Positions 12,864 through 24,496 of a stretch of DNA of 64,000 nt are shown here, piece by piece (the first letter of the stretch is position 1; every line of letters begins with the position of its first letter). Under the pieces are notes generated by a model, which had not been told where the DNA came from, made no database searches, and worked only from the letters and a program-made list of their open reading frames with translations. The position numbers and the translations under genes are program-made. Location of the stretch: NCBI GenBank assembly GCA_038496445.1, contig JALMLS010000093.1, forward strand, positions 372,001 through 436,000, given 5' to 3'. Origin of the DNA: Trichosphaerium sp. ATCC 40318. Lineage: Eukaryota > Discosea > Flabellinia > Trichosidae.

Positions 12864-13629
12864 ACCATTAGCAAACTAGGCTTTTATAAGGCAAGAAACA
12901 CTAAAAAAGGAATGCTAAGAGCTTAAACTAAGTAAACTAGTCAGTTTCAGGTGAACTAGGCGTAAAATAGATTATGAGCTCGGTTAGGAAGTTCTAGAAA
13001 CCGTACATATACTTTTTATGTCCAAAAGGGAAGAGGTGTTGCCAAAGTTCGTTTTTTATTTAACGAGGTCATTCGAGCTCATCTGCTTCAAGGAATATTT
13101 AGAGGAATCACGTTGAGTACACGCATTTCAACAGAATGTATCCCTTTAGTAACACGATAATGCATCAGAGCGGTGGGGTGTATACTAAAATGTCCAAAAA
13201 AAAAGTCGAAAAAATGTCAAAGTGAGTGATCCGATCAGAGCTATTGTTGGTATTATTCGTTTGGTAAAATCTCATACTTACCTCTGACAGGTGCTGCTCC
13301 TGTGGACATTACTGTAAGCCATTTAAGTACAACAAATTTGAGGTGTGTATTTTTCTAACGCTCTGGGAAGTGCTTTTGTCTGGTTTAAGACCACTCGCAA
13401 TACAACAATACCATGCTGTTTTTTTATATATTTTCACTTTTTCTTTGTTTTTCAGCAATAACAGGATACATCCTGTAAACAGAAAAGATAACAAGAGCGG
13501 TTTGTGAATAAGCTAGGGCAATCTATTATACATAAGTACGTCGCTATATAGCATTACATCTCGGGCTCTCACGTAGCCCGTTGAGTCTCGGATCATTAAC
13601 TGAATATCTTCATACATGACATCCAATTG
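12864..13629. other. Intergenic, upstream of PA/7TM paralog 1
   Basis: There is no convincing gene here. A minus-strand 61-codon frame (13309-13494) begins with a hydrophobic run, and just downstream a short ATG-led segment (MSTGAAPVR) ends at a good GTAAGT donor at about 13282. This could be a leader exon or a decayed gene start. It lies between the receptor gene and the left arm of the inverted duplication. Confidence 0.3.
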
Positions 13630-14372
13630 CAAAAGTAAAAACGCCAATTAGTAGTGGAGATGAATCGATAAACGCTAAAATAAAGTTACAGGAGCACTAT
13701 TTAGTTCTTAGCATGCGTCAAAGCCGAAAAAAGTATAAGTCGTTTTGCAGCACGTTTTTGGAACAAAAACATCGCTGAAACGGTTTACAACGCAGGAAAA
13801 CAGCTAGCGCAAGTATTTGTGACGTTTTGCAATGTGCATTATCCATATTTGACAAATTAAAATAGATATTTCATTGAATGTATTGACAATACAACCAGAA
13901 AACAGAAGTTATCGCTTGGTAGCATGTTTTGCAAACCAAAACATCATTGATAACGTTTCCACGTATGTAAATAGCTATCACAAGCCTTTATGAGCATTTT
14001 GAAATGTGCATTATCCATATTCGAGTATTTCAAGTGGATATTTCAGTGAAGTGTATCCCACTATTTATTTTTGGACAGAATATGGGCGTATAAAACGAAA
14101 TGAATTTCTTCTATATATCAGATGGAAGTAGTTCTCCATTAGTTTCGGTTTGACTAACCGAAGCGACAACAAAGCTTTCGTAGTGGCCGATGAAAGTAGA
14201 CATGGCAGTCTCAAACACCAAGAAATAAAAAAAAAGTAACAACTCTATTAGCGGCTACCAGGGTGCTTGCATCGGTGAACATAGGTTACTTTTTTTGGTA
14301 CCCTAAAAAAAAATGCAAACAAACCCCAGCGGCCTAACCTAGGTAGTGCATCTGAATGAAAACAAACAACAA
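13630..14372. repeat. Left arm of a ~0.73 kb inverted duplication
   Basis: This stretch is the reverse complement, at roughly 90% identity by eye, of 54651-55375. Shared landmarks include GTGCATTATCCATATT (present twice within each arm), CAGATGGAAGTAGTTCTCC and GCGGCTACCAGGGTGCTTGC. It holds a 7-bp stem/5-nt loop hairpin (TTCGGTT...AACCGAA, 14144-14162) and a segment bounded by inverted AAAAAGTAAC / GTTACTTTTT near 14230 and 14290. No long reading frame is conserved, so it is probably non-coding. It lies directly upstream of the PA/7TM gene, as the partner arm lies directly upstream of a fragment of the same gene. Confidence 0.85.
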
Positions 14373-14630
14373 TACCGTGTCCTCACCTAGTGAGGATACT
14401 TTTGCTTAATTAAGATAGAAGCTAACTTTTTTGGAAGTACGTTACATACATGTCCTTTCTACCTCTCAATATCAACTTTAGTTGCGAATAATTGTAAGTT
14501 ATTTCGCTGATGCACATAACAAACCATCGCTTGTATGCCACTTGAGTAAAGGACAGTCAATGTAAGAATGTGACAATTCTTTTTAAATCTTATACTGTTT
14601 TTATCTAGTAATACATCTTTTAAGAGGGCT
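14373..14630. other. Intergenic, downstream of PA/7TM paralog 2
   Basis: A short spacer containing the presumed 3' untranslated region of the next minus-strand receptor. No gene is supported. Confidence 0.4.
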
Positions 14631-16508
14631 TTACACAACCGAGATTTCATCAGTGGCGTCTGTAACCTCTGTAACCTTTGATTGTACATTAATAGATTTC
14701 GATTTCGAGCTGACATGTGACATCTGTGCACTAAAACTACTTGAATTCTTTTTCTTTGGTGGAATGAAGCTAATAGCTTGTGTTATTGAAAGTGCATTGA
14801 ACAATGATTGTGCTTCGAGAAATAAACAAACATTGATCACAGGGTTTGATTGATACGGAGGCCAGAATATCCATAACACCCCATTCAATCCAATATTATT
14901 CATGATGAACAACGTGATTGATACACGTGTGAATAGTTTTGAAATCATACTTCTCGTGTCGCTGTTATCAACGCTTGAACTTCTTAGTCTCCTCCAAAGT
15001 TTGAAAGCAACGATTGTTAGGTATATCATTATACCTGTGCTAGCTACTGTATGGAAGCAAATTGTTAAGATGAACGATATCTCCGTTATCGGGAAAAGCA
15101 CAATACGTAGTATTGCCATAGTTGTCTCAAACGCAACTATTACACCAGAAAAAATGTAGAAAGGTATTGATAGCTTCTTAAGGTATGGTGTTACTTCAAG
15201 ACTTAATGAAATCATAGATTCATGCCAGTAGAGGACAATCAATAAGTTTGTGATGTTAGGAAACATAGTGTTGTATAGTTGGAATATTTCGTTGTACCTA
15301 CGAAGAGGTTAAACTCAACAGTGATGATAAAGATCATAAAGATATTATAATGTATAGAGCGTACCATCGGAGAACAAAGAATAGATGTCCGAAAGGATCA
15401 GGAATAGCCCAAATAAGTCTGAAAAAATTACCACATATTTCTACCATTAAAGCAACTTTTGGAAGCGACAAGCGGAACCCATCTGCCACCAAGAACTGCA
15501 CTAGCCTTCATATTTTCGTTATGCGTCAATTGTTGTATTATACGTACCTTACTACTGACACAGTGAGTGCAGCGAGAGTCGTTAATATGAGAAAAACGTG
15601 AGCAACTGAAACGGATGTTAGTGTTTTGTTTGTGCCTTAGCATTGTACCTATAAGCCACGGGCTAGTGAAAACGTTGTACCATCGATTTTCAGCGTATTT
15701 AAAAGTCACAGTTGTATTGCCTGGAACAGAGGATATATGTCTTTGTGCCATTACTACAATACTGAGATCTGATAAATCATCTGTAACGTAGATTAAAACA
15801 TAAATATTTTTTTGTGGCTTGTACTCAATTTGATTAAAGACCCAGTGCCGACCCTCAAGTCATCTCTTGCTTTGAAATATTCTACTATACCTACAACTCC
15901 CTTTGATTCCCACTCTTTATACCGTTTTCGATCTTTTGGATATGTCGCTAGAACTGCTTTTCCTAAAAAATGAAAAGTCAGTATGTATTTCTTTTCCATC
16001 TTCCTAGAAATGGAACATGCGTTTTCAAGTTATCGGTAATGATCAGTTTAGAGTTAAAATTAACAAAAAAGATGTTAACCCAAGGTCGCTATGAGAGTGA
16101 CAAACTACTGTGTTACACCGACTTAACCTGGGCTATTGGTTAAGATTGATATGTTGTCTACTATTTTCTGTTTGGCTGCCGACCAGCTCGAACTTTCGGC
16201 ATAACACAATAGTAGCGGTAAAAAGGGATGTTCCCGTTTTTCGTACCAGTTACGTTGACGCCATCACGTGGTACTACGAGCGTTGCGTTGAACGGTTCAA
16301 AAAATACTTTGGCGTTCCTTTCAAAGTAGTACGGGACACCTGCGTACTCCGCGGAGGTATTGTTATTCGAAATAACAATGTTACAAATTGATAAGCCAAT
16401 AAATGCGAATATCAATAGCGCTACAGTATTCATTGATGAACTTCTATGTTTCGTCCGTTTTTGTTGAGAACTGCTTTCAGCTTTTTTGGATTTGTTTTGA
16501 TCAATCAT
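14631..16508 (-). CDS. Seven-transmembrane receptor of the PA/7TM family (paralog 2)
   Basis: The first exon runs from Met at 16508 (hydrophilic leader MIDQNKSKKAESSS) into a signal-like hydrophobic segment (MNTVALLIFAFIGLSICN). The inner Met at about 16431 is an alternative start that would give a clean signal peptide. The ectodomain carries EYAGVPYYFERNAKVFFEPF, GKAVLATYPKDRKRYKEW, GVVGIVEYFKARDDLRVG and a later TTVTFKYAENRWYNVF segment. Seven hydrophobic stretches follow, five of them in one long last exon (14631-15266) with IVLYWHESMISLSLEVTPY and ISFIPPKKK. The tail is Ser-rich. It is closely related to the gene at 21.3-23.3 kb and more distantly to that at 10.8-12.9 kb. The PA-like fold is clearest in paralog 1 and is inferred here. 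Introns are short and several start GTAC. Confidence 0.75.
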
Positions 16509-17220
16509 TACTTGACAAGACCGGAATATTGATAAGCCAATAGACCATTATTTTATGCTTTTATAGTAATCATATTACAGCTACAATTACATGCAAGATT
16601 GCGTTTTAAGTGCTTAAACAATACACGTGGTAAAACGCAAGATGCTGTTACATAAGCCGTTCCTACAATGTGCTTGTCTTATAGCATTATCCATGTTTGT
16701 GATAGATAAAGGATAAAGCATTGCGCAAGGAAGTATAACATATCTGAAGGGTGTTAAAGTAATAGATGTTCGTGGTAGATCAGTCACAAATGAAGGTATT
16801 TCTATATGGCTCAGTGGTGCTTTGTGCTACTAATGGATTGCAGTTTAAGTAATTCACTTTTATTGTATTGCTGTTTTGTGATACTATCATGAAATACACG
16901 TAGTCTACCATATTGTAATGGTCAAACTAATTAATAAATCCTATCCTACAATTGCTCTGTCTATCAAGAAATTGATCTTGAATAAACTGCAGGAATTTGT
17001 TATGTTCGCGATTAATCCTTTACACGGAGCACGTGAAGGACTTGACAAGACCTGATCTTCGCATTGTCCTTAGCGAGATCTTAGCTCTCGTAGCTGGTGA
17101 AAATCACGTGATGAAAGTTGCGAAGAAACTATTCTCTGGCACAAGACAAAGTCCATAGGATTTCGCTTGGGTGACTTAACGTACTATTAAGTTTAACAAA
17201 TTTTCTACGTTAGACACGAG
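16509..17220. other. Intergenic between receptor and cyclophilin (head to head)
   Basis: About 0.7 kb between two divergent gene starts. No reading frame is supported. It contains three CACGTG palindromes (16624, 17030, 17105), the last two within 80 bases of each other and about 115-190 bases upstream of the cyclophilin start, so a shared regulatory region is plausible. Confidence 0.45.
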
Positions 17221-18143
17221 ATGAGCAACGCTTGTTTTATTCTTTTGGTAGCTATCGCAGCCGTTGTGCTTGCTGGCAAGGTACGCTAGTTTTTTCCAAT
17301 TGAAAGTAACACGTCATAACATTTGTTAGGGCCCAAAAATCACTGATAGAGTATTCTTTGACATTGAAATTGGTGGTGAGGCTGCAGGTCGCATTGAAAT
17401 TGGATTGTAAGTGAAAAAGTGCTACTATCCTTGCTTATAAAGCTTAGGTACGGTGGTACAGTACCAAAGACAGTGAAAAACTTTGTCGGTCTATGCACTC
17501 ACGAAAAGGGATTCGGTTACCGTGGTTCTGGTTTCCATCGCGTATGAACTCTTTTAAAACAAAATATTACGGTTTGAAACTCAAAGTATCTTTAGGTCAT
17601 CAAAAACTTTATGATTCAAGGCGGTGACTTCACCAGAGGTGATGGTAAGTACAAAGACAGAGTTTATCCAAATTTCTTGGAGAAAACGCCAACAAACCAT
17701 TTTAAGTTTGCCATATTACCGAAATAATAACATAAACGCGCAGGTACTGGCGGTAAATCCATCTACGGCGAAAAGTTCGAAGATGAAAACTTTAAATTGA
17801 AGCATAAAGGTCCAGGTACACTCAGTATGGCCAACGCTGGTAGAGACACCAACGGATCCCAATTTTTCATGTACGTACAACCCCACAAACGGCGTTTTGT
17901 TTTTTTTGTTTTTTATCGTTTTTTGCTCTTCTCTTACCTTTTTACGCTAGTTGCACTGCCAATACCTCTTGGTTGGACGGAAAGCATGTAGTTTTCGGTA
18001 CTGTTACTGATGGTATGGATGTTGTAAGAAAGATTGAGAACAGCAAGACAAAACCAGGTGACAAACCAGAGAAAGCCGTCATTATCGCCAACTGCGACAT
18101 TATTGAAGATGAAGACAGCGAAGAGACCAAAGAAGATTTGTAA
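17221..18143 (+). CDS. PPIB: Secreted/ER cyclophilin B-type peptidyl-prolyl isomerase
   Basis: Catalyses cis-trans isomerisation of X-Pro bonds during folding in the secretory pathway. The start at 17221 gives a signal peptide ([20 protein letters not shown]), then the cyclophilin domain: [60 protein letters not shown] (catalytic Arg in FHRV, FMIQGGD motif), [15 protein letters not shown], and [12 protein letters not shown] (cyclosporin-binding Trp). An acidic tail follows and ends KEDL, which resembles an ER-retrieval KDEL-type signal. There are five short introns. The last, inside the FFI-CTA motif, starts GTACGT. The length and domain order match family norms. Confidence 0.95.
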
Positions 18144-18303
18144 ATCTCTTACTTTTACTCTTTAATCCAATAAAAGACACCCAGAGACTACATGACCTTT
18201 GTAGAGTTGTTTTAAACAAAAATCGTTGTCTTTTGAATATGTTTGACCTTCTTTGCGTCTTATTTTTTTTGCGGCATTTTTTTTTAATGATCGATGTTCT
18301 GTA

Positions 18304-19624
18304 ATGAGTAAAGCCAGTAAAAAGGTTCGTATTTGCCTCTGTATGCTTCGTTAATATGTTTCAGAAGAGCATAGAAAACGTGGAACAAAAGGCAACGCGT
18401 CATAGACGTAAGAAAGATGATATTGTCAGAAACTGGCGTTGTCCTGTAGTAGGTTGCAAAAAATCGTATGGTTCAGAAGGTACATGACCGAGAATTGACG
18501 TGAGGTTGATTGATTAATATCGAAACCTTAGGTGCACTCAAGATGCACAAGAGGACTAAGCACCCTGAGATACGTCAGCAGATGGCTGTAAGTTCTCCGT
18601 TTAAGGATATCAGAATGAAACAGGAACCGGTAATTAGCAATTCATCGAACGATACACGTTTTCGAGTTTTTTCAGAATTTGTTTTTTTTTAAAACGCCTT
18701 TAATAATTACACACCCTTTTTAATATTACATTTAGACGCTATACTTTTCTTTACCTTTATCAAAGCAGATTCTAAATGCTAGAGCGAACGCAGAGAAGTA
18801 AGACAAACAACAGTAGAAAGCAATGCATGTTGACATTTGTTTCACAGACCATTTATGGGCCTTGCAGGCATGCCGAAACGTAACCTTACCCTTAATATGC
18901 CTTGTAAGACCATGGAATTTGTGGGGTATTTAATTTCTTATCTTATATTTTTTAGTGGATGAGGATGAGGAAGTACATCACGATGAAGAAGTTGCTGACA
19001 GCGAAGAAAATAGCGAGGCAGTGTATGACTTAATGCATGCTCCTTTGCTTATGCTTACCATTGGGAAATGGTCTTATAGCTCAATGTACTGTGGAGATCT
19101 TATGACGTGCATGAACAAATCTGTACGTTATCAAGAAATCAATGAAAGCTGATTCTTTCAAAAATACCAGGAAGACACTATTTCGTTTGATGTCTTGAAT
19201 GTATCAACGATTTCAAGGATTACAATCCAACACCAGGATATAGCTAACATCCAGATGAACACATATGCTGATAACACTGCTACAATGTGTATTAAGTTGA
19301 AAAAGAATAGAAATGTGTACTTTTACAGGTGTATTGTAAAAGAGCATGAATCTATTGAATGGGATGAAGGTGACGATTTTACAAGTGGAGGACTAAAGTC
19401 AAGATGTATCATAGCTCACTTCACCAAGAAGGCGCTCAGGGAAGCTATTCAAGTACGGTTATCCTTAATAAGTGGTGAACTATTTAATCGTTTGGTCAGG
19501 TTCTAAACAATGACACGAGGCTTCGTGACTTGCAGCTATTAAATGTACTGTATTTTTTTGATATCTTTGGCAATATTCTAATACTCTGTCTTAGCATGAT
19601 ACGTCTTGGTGCTTCTACGATTAG
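18304..19624 (+). CDS. Single C2H2 zinc-finger protein
   Basis: A probable nuclear protein. A short first exon (MSKASKK) is spliced to a basic segment and one C2H2 finger, WRCPVVGCKKSYGSEGALKM followed by HKRTKH. The acidic stretch DEDEEVHHDEEVADSEE leads into a C-terminal region (about 19010-19450) with MLTIGKWSYSSMYCGD, TISFDVLNVSTISRITIQHQ and GGLKSRCIIAHFTKKALREA, whose beta-rich character recalls a PH-like domain, though I cannot assign it. The end depends on a final intron (about 19547-19594); splicing gives the ending LLNHDTSWCFYD and a stop at 19622, while reading through would end near 19704. One intron of roughly 230 nt (about 18630-18847) is longer than its neighbours. Confidence 0.7.
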
Positions 19625-19759
19625 TTCCTTTCAGTGTAAGAAACAAATTTGGACCAAAAGAATAAACGTGCAAGCAGCATATCATATTTGGGAGAAAACA
19701 CGCTGATGTATTTTGTAATAAAAAAAAATGCCAGTGCTTTATTTTTCATTTAAGGGTAA

Positions 19760-20762
19760 CTAGAGGTTACAAGCCAAAACAAGACAGAACAAGCATAGTC
19801 CAACTAAACTCCTTATTGTGCATGCGTTGCTTGTACCACCAGTACCAGTCGGTACAGCTACACTAGAGCTTGTAGGCAAATCAGTAGGTACTGTAGGGGT
19901 TGTTGGAGCTGATGTTGTAGACAACGCAGTTGGCGACTCGGTTGGCAACTCTGTTGGTGAGCTTGATGGTGTAGCAGTTGGTGATAAAGTTGGCGCTATA
20001 GGCGGAGTGGGTGGAATCAATTCGTTTAGAACAGCGAAAATTCTAGTTAGTAAACAATCCCCGTCTCCTACTCTGTCAGATATTATCCAAGCCTAATTAC
20101 AATTAAAGGTAAATACAAGCACGTGGTCTTGTTCAAACACTTAAGACTACAAGAGAAGAAAGGAATTAAATGCTGGCATCACTTACTCTCATATTTATGG
20201 GTCCTGTACCAGGAGGTGGAGCGGTCCAAATCATTGGCTCAGTGAAGTTCTTATAGCTACCATCAATGTGTCTAATACTGCCTACACACTCTGCTGAAAA
20301 CAGTGAAGGGTCTGTAGTCAACTCGTTTGTATCATAGAATTTACCGACCATTGTTGAATTGCCAATATCTCCTTTATACATAGACCACATCATTCCCTGT
20401 TTTTTCGCAAAGCGAAAAGTTAGCCCACTACAAAATAGAAGGTGTATTTTTTTTACCTTAGTGCCTGTAGGTTCGCCAAAGTACCCAAATGGGATAGTAT
20501 GATTGAAACTTGGAATATATTGTTCGTAATTGAGAATGGGGTCGTTGAAAAAGGGAAACAGATTAACATGCCTTCTGGAATGGTCGTAAGTTTGTCTGTA
20601 GTAAATAACACAGAGATACTAAAAAACTTACGTAACAGTTTTACACATTGGTGAGCCTATTTCTTCTGAGGAGGCTGGACAAATTGGTATTGGTGCTGTA
20701 GAAAAACATGAAGATAGAGTGACGAAACAAAGTGATAGGGTAATGTAGGTTGCTATATCCAT
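19760..20762 (-). CDS. Reeler-like secreted/GPI-anchored protein
   Basis: The start at 20762 gives a signal peptide (MDIATYITLSLCFVTLSSCF). The mature part has PICPASSEEIGSPMCKTVT and a central domain ending SIRHIDGSYKNFTEP, MIWTAPPPGTGPINMRAW, IISDRVGDGDCLLTRIFAVL. The W-x-AP...GTGP pattern near the end of a beta-sandwich is characteristic of Reeler domains. A Pro/Thr/Ser stalk (PTPPIAPTLSPTATPSSSPT...) is followed by a C-terminal hydrophobic segment (LVGLCLFCLVLACNL) with no basic tail, which suggests a GPI-anchor signal. Three short introns. The Reeler assignment rests on the C-terminal motif only and is moderately secure. Confidence 0.7.
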
Positions 20763-20817
20763 GGCTAGTGATGCGTTGTGGTTTGAGACGTAGAAATATG
20801 TTCAAAGTGAAAGGTAT

Positions 20818-21085
20818 CTGACAAAGGCAGTTCATTTAACAAGGAAAGATAAGATGGGTCACAAGAACTTAATTGGTTTGGCGCAAACACTTTTACAGAC
20901 AGGGAGGAGGTAACATGGGCAGTAGTGAAACGAACTGACAAAGGCAGTTCATTGACCAAGCAAGAAAGATAGATTGTGTTACGAGAACTTAATTGGTTGG
21001 ACAGAAACACTTTTACAGGCAAGAGGTAACATGGAACAGTAGCGAAAGGAACTGACAAAGGCAGTTCGTTGAACAGGGAAGATGG
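20818..21085. repeat. 117-bp tandem repeat, about 2.3 copies
   Basis: Two full units (20818-20934 and 20935-21051) and a partial third begin CTGACAAAGGCAGTTC and share CAAACACTTTTACAG and GAGGTAACATGG segments with modest divergence. It lies just upstream of the Reeler-like gene and downstream of the third receptor gene. The unit length is divisible by three and one minus-strand frame stays open across it, but nothing else supports coding. Confidence 0.8.
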
Positions 21086-21286
21086 TAAGAGTTACCCGAC
21101 GGCTGTTGGTCACCTAGGTACAAACGGTAGTGCTATGAATATTATTTCATCTGTATGGTATGTAGACGGGCATCTAAGGTCTGAAAGCACGTGCTACTAC
21201 CAAAAAAAAGGCCGAAGAAAAAAAAACGAAGTTTTGATTACACGTTAGAGTATGTTTTACAAAGTGTCAGTATCTTCATCAATCCG

Positions 21287-23282
21287 TTATCCTCCATTAC
21301 CAGATCTCGTTTTATAAGACACCTTAGAACTACCACTCCTCTTTTTAGGTGGTATGAAACTTATTGATTGCGTTATTGAAAGAGCATTAAACAATGTCAT
21401 TACTTCAATAAATAGGCATATATGTGCTATAGGATTCGATTGATAAGGAGCCCAGAACATCCATAATACTCCATTAATACCAATATTAATCATTATAAAC
21501 AAGGTGATTGATACACGTGTGAGTAGTCTTGTAATAATACTTCGATTGTCAGTATTGGAACTCATAGTTCTGAGTCTCTTCCAAAGTTTGAAAGCTATTA
21601 CAGTGAAGTATGTCATTATAGCTGCACTAGATAACGTATGGAAACCAGCTGTTATAAAGAATGAAAGCTCCGTTATCGGGAAAAGCACAATACGTAGTAT
21701 TGCCATAATATTCTCAAAAGCAACTACTACACCACAAAAAATATAGAAAGGTATTGCTAGTTTCTTAAGGTATGGTGTTACTTCAAGGCTTAACGAAATC
21801 ATAGATTCATGCCAGTAGAGGACAATCAGTAGGTTTGAGATATTAGAAAACATTGTATGATATATTTGAAACACTTCATTGTACCTACACGGGTAAAGTC
21901 AGACAAAAAACAAAAACGTGCTAGGAAAGTTAAAAATTACTGTTAAAGTTGCTTGTAAACGTGTTTTGAGGATCTATGGTGTTGCAAGACGTTCTAGGGT
22001 TTGCTGTAAAATTGAATTTGTTTGGAGATCCACCACACGTGCTCACCACAGAGCCGGAAAATGGTTTTTGTACTGTTTTGTCATTCGTTCATTATTTTTA
22101 ACATACCATCTATGGACAAGGAATACGTGGCCGAAGGGATCGGGAACTAACCAAAAAAGTCTGAAGATATTCCCTAATACTTCTATCACCAACGCAACCT
22201 TTGCTAATGATGCGCGGTACCCATCCACGACAACGAATTGCACAAGTCTAACACAAGCAGTTTTAATGTTTGTTTGAATATTTACTGTAAAAAACGTACC
22301 GTACTGTGGATACAGTGAAAGCAATGAGAGTGCTTATTATGAAATAACCATGAGCAACTTATTACAAGGAACGTTAGAAATTGTTCGTAAAAAGTTGGCT
22401 TGTACCCAAAAACCAAGGGTTGTTGAAGACTGTGTACCAACGATTTTCATTGTACACGAATGTTACTGTAGTGTTATCACGTACTGATGACACATGTTTT
22501 TGCCCGATTACAACTGTACTTAAGTCAGACAAGTCGCCTATTGATGAGTTAAACAAAAGCGAAAAACACTATTCAAAAAATAAAACCGGATTGTACTCAG
22601 TTTGATAAAGGACCCCATGCCGACCCTTAAATCGTCTTTCGTATCATAATACTCCACAATTCCAATAACACCATTTAATTCCCATTGTACATATTTGGTT
22701 CGATCATCTGGGTATATCCCAAGAACTGCTTTTCCTAAAAAAGAAATCAGTGGCAAACCACAATTTTAACAACAAAAATATCCACAAATGTGTAAGACTC
22801 AAAATCTTTAGAGCGTTTGTTTACGTAAAAAATACTTTGTGTATTGTAAGCTTTCAGCAAAATATTACGAATTTTTTCCGACGACGCTGTGGAAAACTCA
22901 TTTTTTTTGACATTATTTGGTGTATTGCAAAAATAGATATTTATTGCTTTTCAAACTGAAAATAGCAAGAGAATCTGTTTCGTACCTGTTATATTAACGC
23001 CATCACCTGGTATTACGAGTGTTGCATTGAATGATTCAAAAAACACTTCAGCGTTCCTTTTAAAGTAGTATGGGACACCTGCGTACTCCGTAGAGGTGCC
23101 TTAAACGGTATTTGAGCCGAACAGCTGAAAAAAGAAAAAAAAACGGCAAGATATGGTTGCACGCTTTCAAAATAGTGCCCTAGCGCTCTGAGGCGTAAAA
23201 CGGACGTACCATTATATGTTAGTATTATATTTGCTATCGAAGTACCAATACAGGCGAATAGCAACAGCCATACGCTGTGCAT
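21287..23282 (-). CDS. Seven-transmembrane receptor of the PA/7TM family (paralog 3)
   Basis: The closest relative of the gene at 14.6-16.5 kb. The first exon is a signal peptide (MHSVWLLLFACIGTSIANI). Splicing out an intron of about 110 nt (23103-23211) gives NGTSTEYAGVPYYFKRNAEV, matching paralog 2, where this position has no intron. The ectodomain continues with GKAVLGIYPDDRTKYVQWEL, GVIGIVEYYDTKDDLRVGMG and TTVTFVYNENRWYTVF. Seven hydrophobic segments follow, the first AHGYFIISTLIAFTVSTV. The last exon (21287-21874) is strikingly similar to that of paralog 2 at nucleotide level, pointing to recent duplication or gene conversion. The tail is shorter and ends TRSGNGG. Confidence 0.75.
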
Positions 23283-23562
23283 TGATTGTTACACTATTTT
23301 TTGCCAAGTAGGTAGCGCAGCTAGAAAAAGTCAAACTAATTTTGGTTGTTTCGGAGTTTTTGCTGCAACTCAAATGCGCTAAAGGAAGGTAGTTACTCTT
23401 GCCCATATACCACCAATGCGTTATATACACCTCATATCTCTACTTGTACGCCGGTTGGAAAGGTTTTTACATATTTGGAACACGTGATCGTTATTTCGGC
23501 GTTATTATCTTTCGTACGGTAACACAATTCTCCGCTATGTCACCTCACCTTTAAACATAGAA

Positions 23563-24496
23563 ATGGCAACACGTAACACATATCTTCTAGTACTATTCAT
23601 AGCTATTATATCCAATGCTTTTACAAGAGAGTGTAAAGAAGTAAACCCAGTTGAAAATTTCTTAACAGAAGCTTACTTGGGCACGTGGTACGTACAGCCA
23701 GTGTGTAAACCTATAGAGCTTATTACCCCAAAAGGTATATCCAAGAACAGATGGAAGTATCGTACCTTCCTCTAGACCAGAATTATTGCGTTACAGCAAC
23801 ATACTCAAGAGGAGACGGCGAAGGTAAAATAAATGTATTAAACTACTCAAATAAGAACGAAGTACGACTTTGGAATCACCCTAAAAGTACCTATATTAAC
23901 CTGCCACGCGTAGGTCAATGGCCCCGCAACCGGTGGACCTCTTTGCGCTGTAGTTGAAGATAGTTCTGTACCATCAGCTCTAAAAGGTGATCAATAATCC
24001 TTCTAGAAACAGTTGATTCATCTAAAACTTTACTTTAGTTGGCCCATGTTTCTTGCCTCCTCTCTTCTATGGTCCATATTGGGTTGTTGCTATAGGTAAA
24101 TTTACAAATCCTTTCTAGCAGCTGACATATTGATAGGTCCTATAAGTCCAACGACAGGCTTGTATGAGTGGGCAGTCGTGAGCGGTGGTCAGCCCACAAT
24201 TCCAGCACGTCCTGGACTGTGTAACACAGGTAGGAACAATGGGAGTGGCGGAATAAATTAACGCTATTATAGGCACAGGAGTGAACGACTCTGGGTTATG
24301 GATATTCCATAGAACGCAAACAGCTCGCCCTGAGTTGATTGAAATGATCAAAAGACGCATACTTGATTTGGTAATGTGTATTGCACTTATGTTAGTTTAA
24401 CGTCTTTTTAAGGGTATTGACACACGTGTACTCAATCCTGTCACGCAAATCGGATGTAAATACGATCCACTAGATACATTAGCGGAGATACACTAA
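23563..24496 (+). CDS. Secreted lipocalin
   Basis: A small hydrophobic-ligand-binding beta-barrel protein, exported by a signal peptide (MATRNTYLLVLFIAIISNAF). The mature protein begins with the lipocalin landmark VENFLTEAYLGTWYVQP (G-x-W motif), then LDQNYCVTATYSRGDGEGKI and NVLNYSNKNEVNG, as in apolipoprotein D/bacterial Blc-type lipocalins, then GPYWVVAIG and SGLWIFHRTQTARPELIE, corresponding to the family's YxVVxL and ILxR segments. It ends QIGCKYDPLDTLAEIH at the stop at 24494. Introns: 23701-23748 by frame, then several of 24-60 nt. Without that first intron the frame would break, which supports the model. The ligand is unknown. Confidence 0.85.

Noticed and set aside
20765-21058. Minus-strand 97-codon frame through the 117-bp repeats
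   Set aside because: Openness follows from a repeat unit divisible by three. No signal, domain or splice continuity with the Reeler gene.
23701-23748. Frameshift in the lipocalin gene
   Set aside because: The apparent break is explained by a 48-nt GT-AG intron that restores the lipocalin reading, so the gene is intact.
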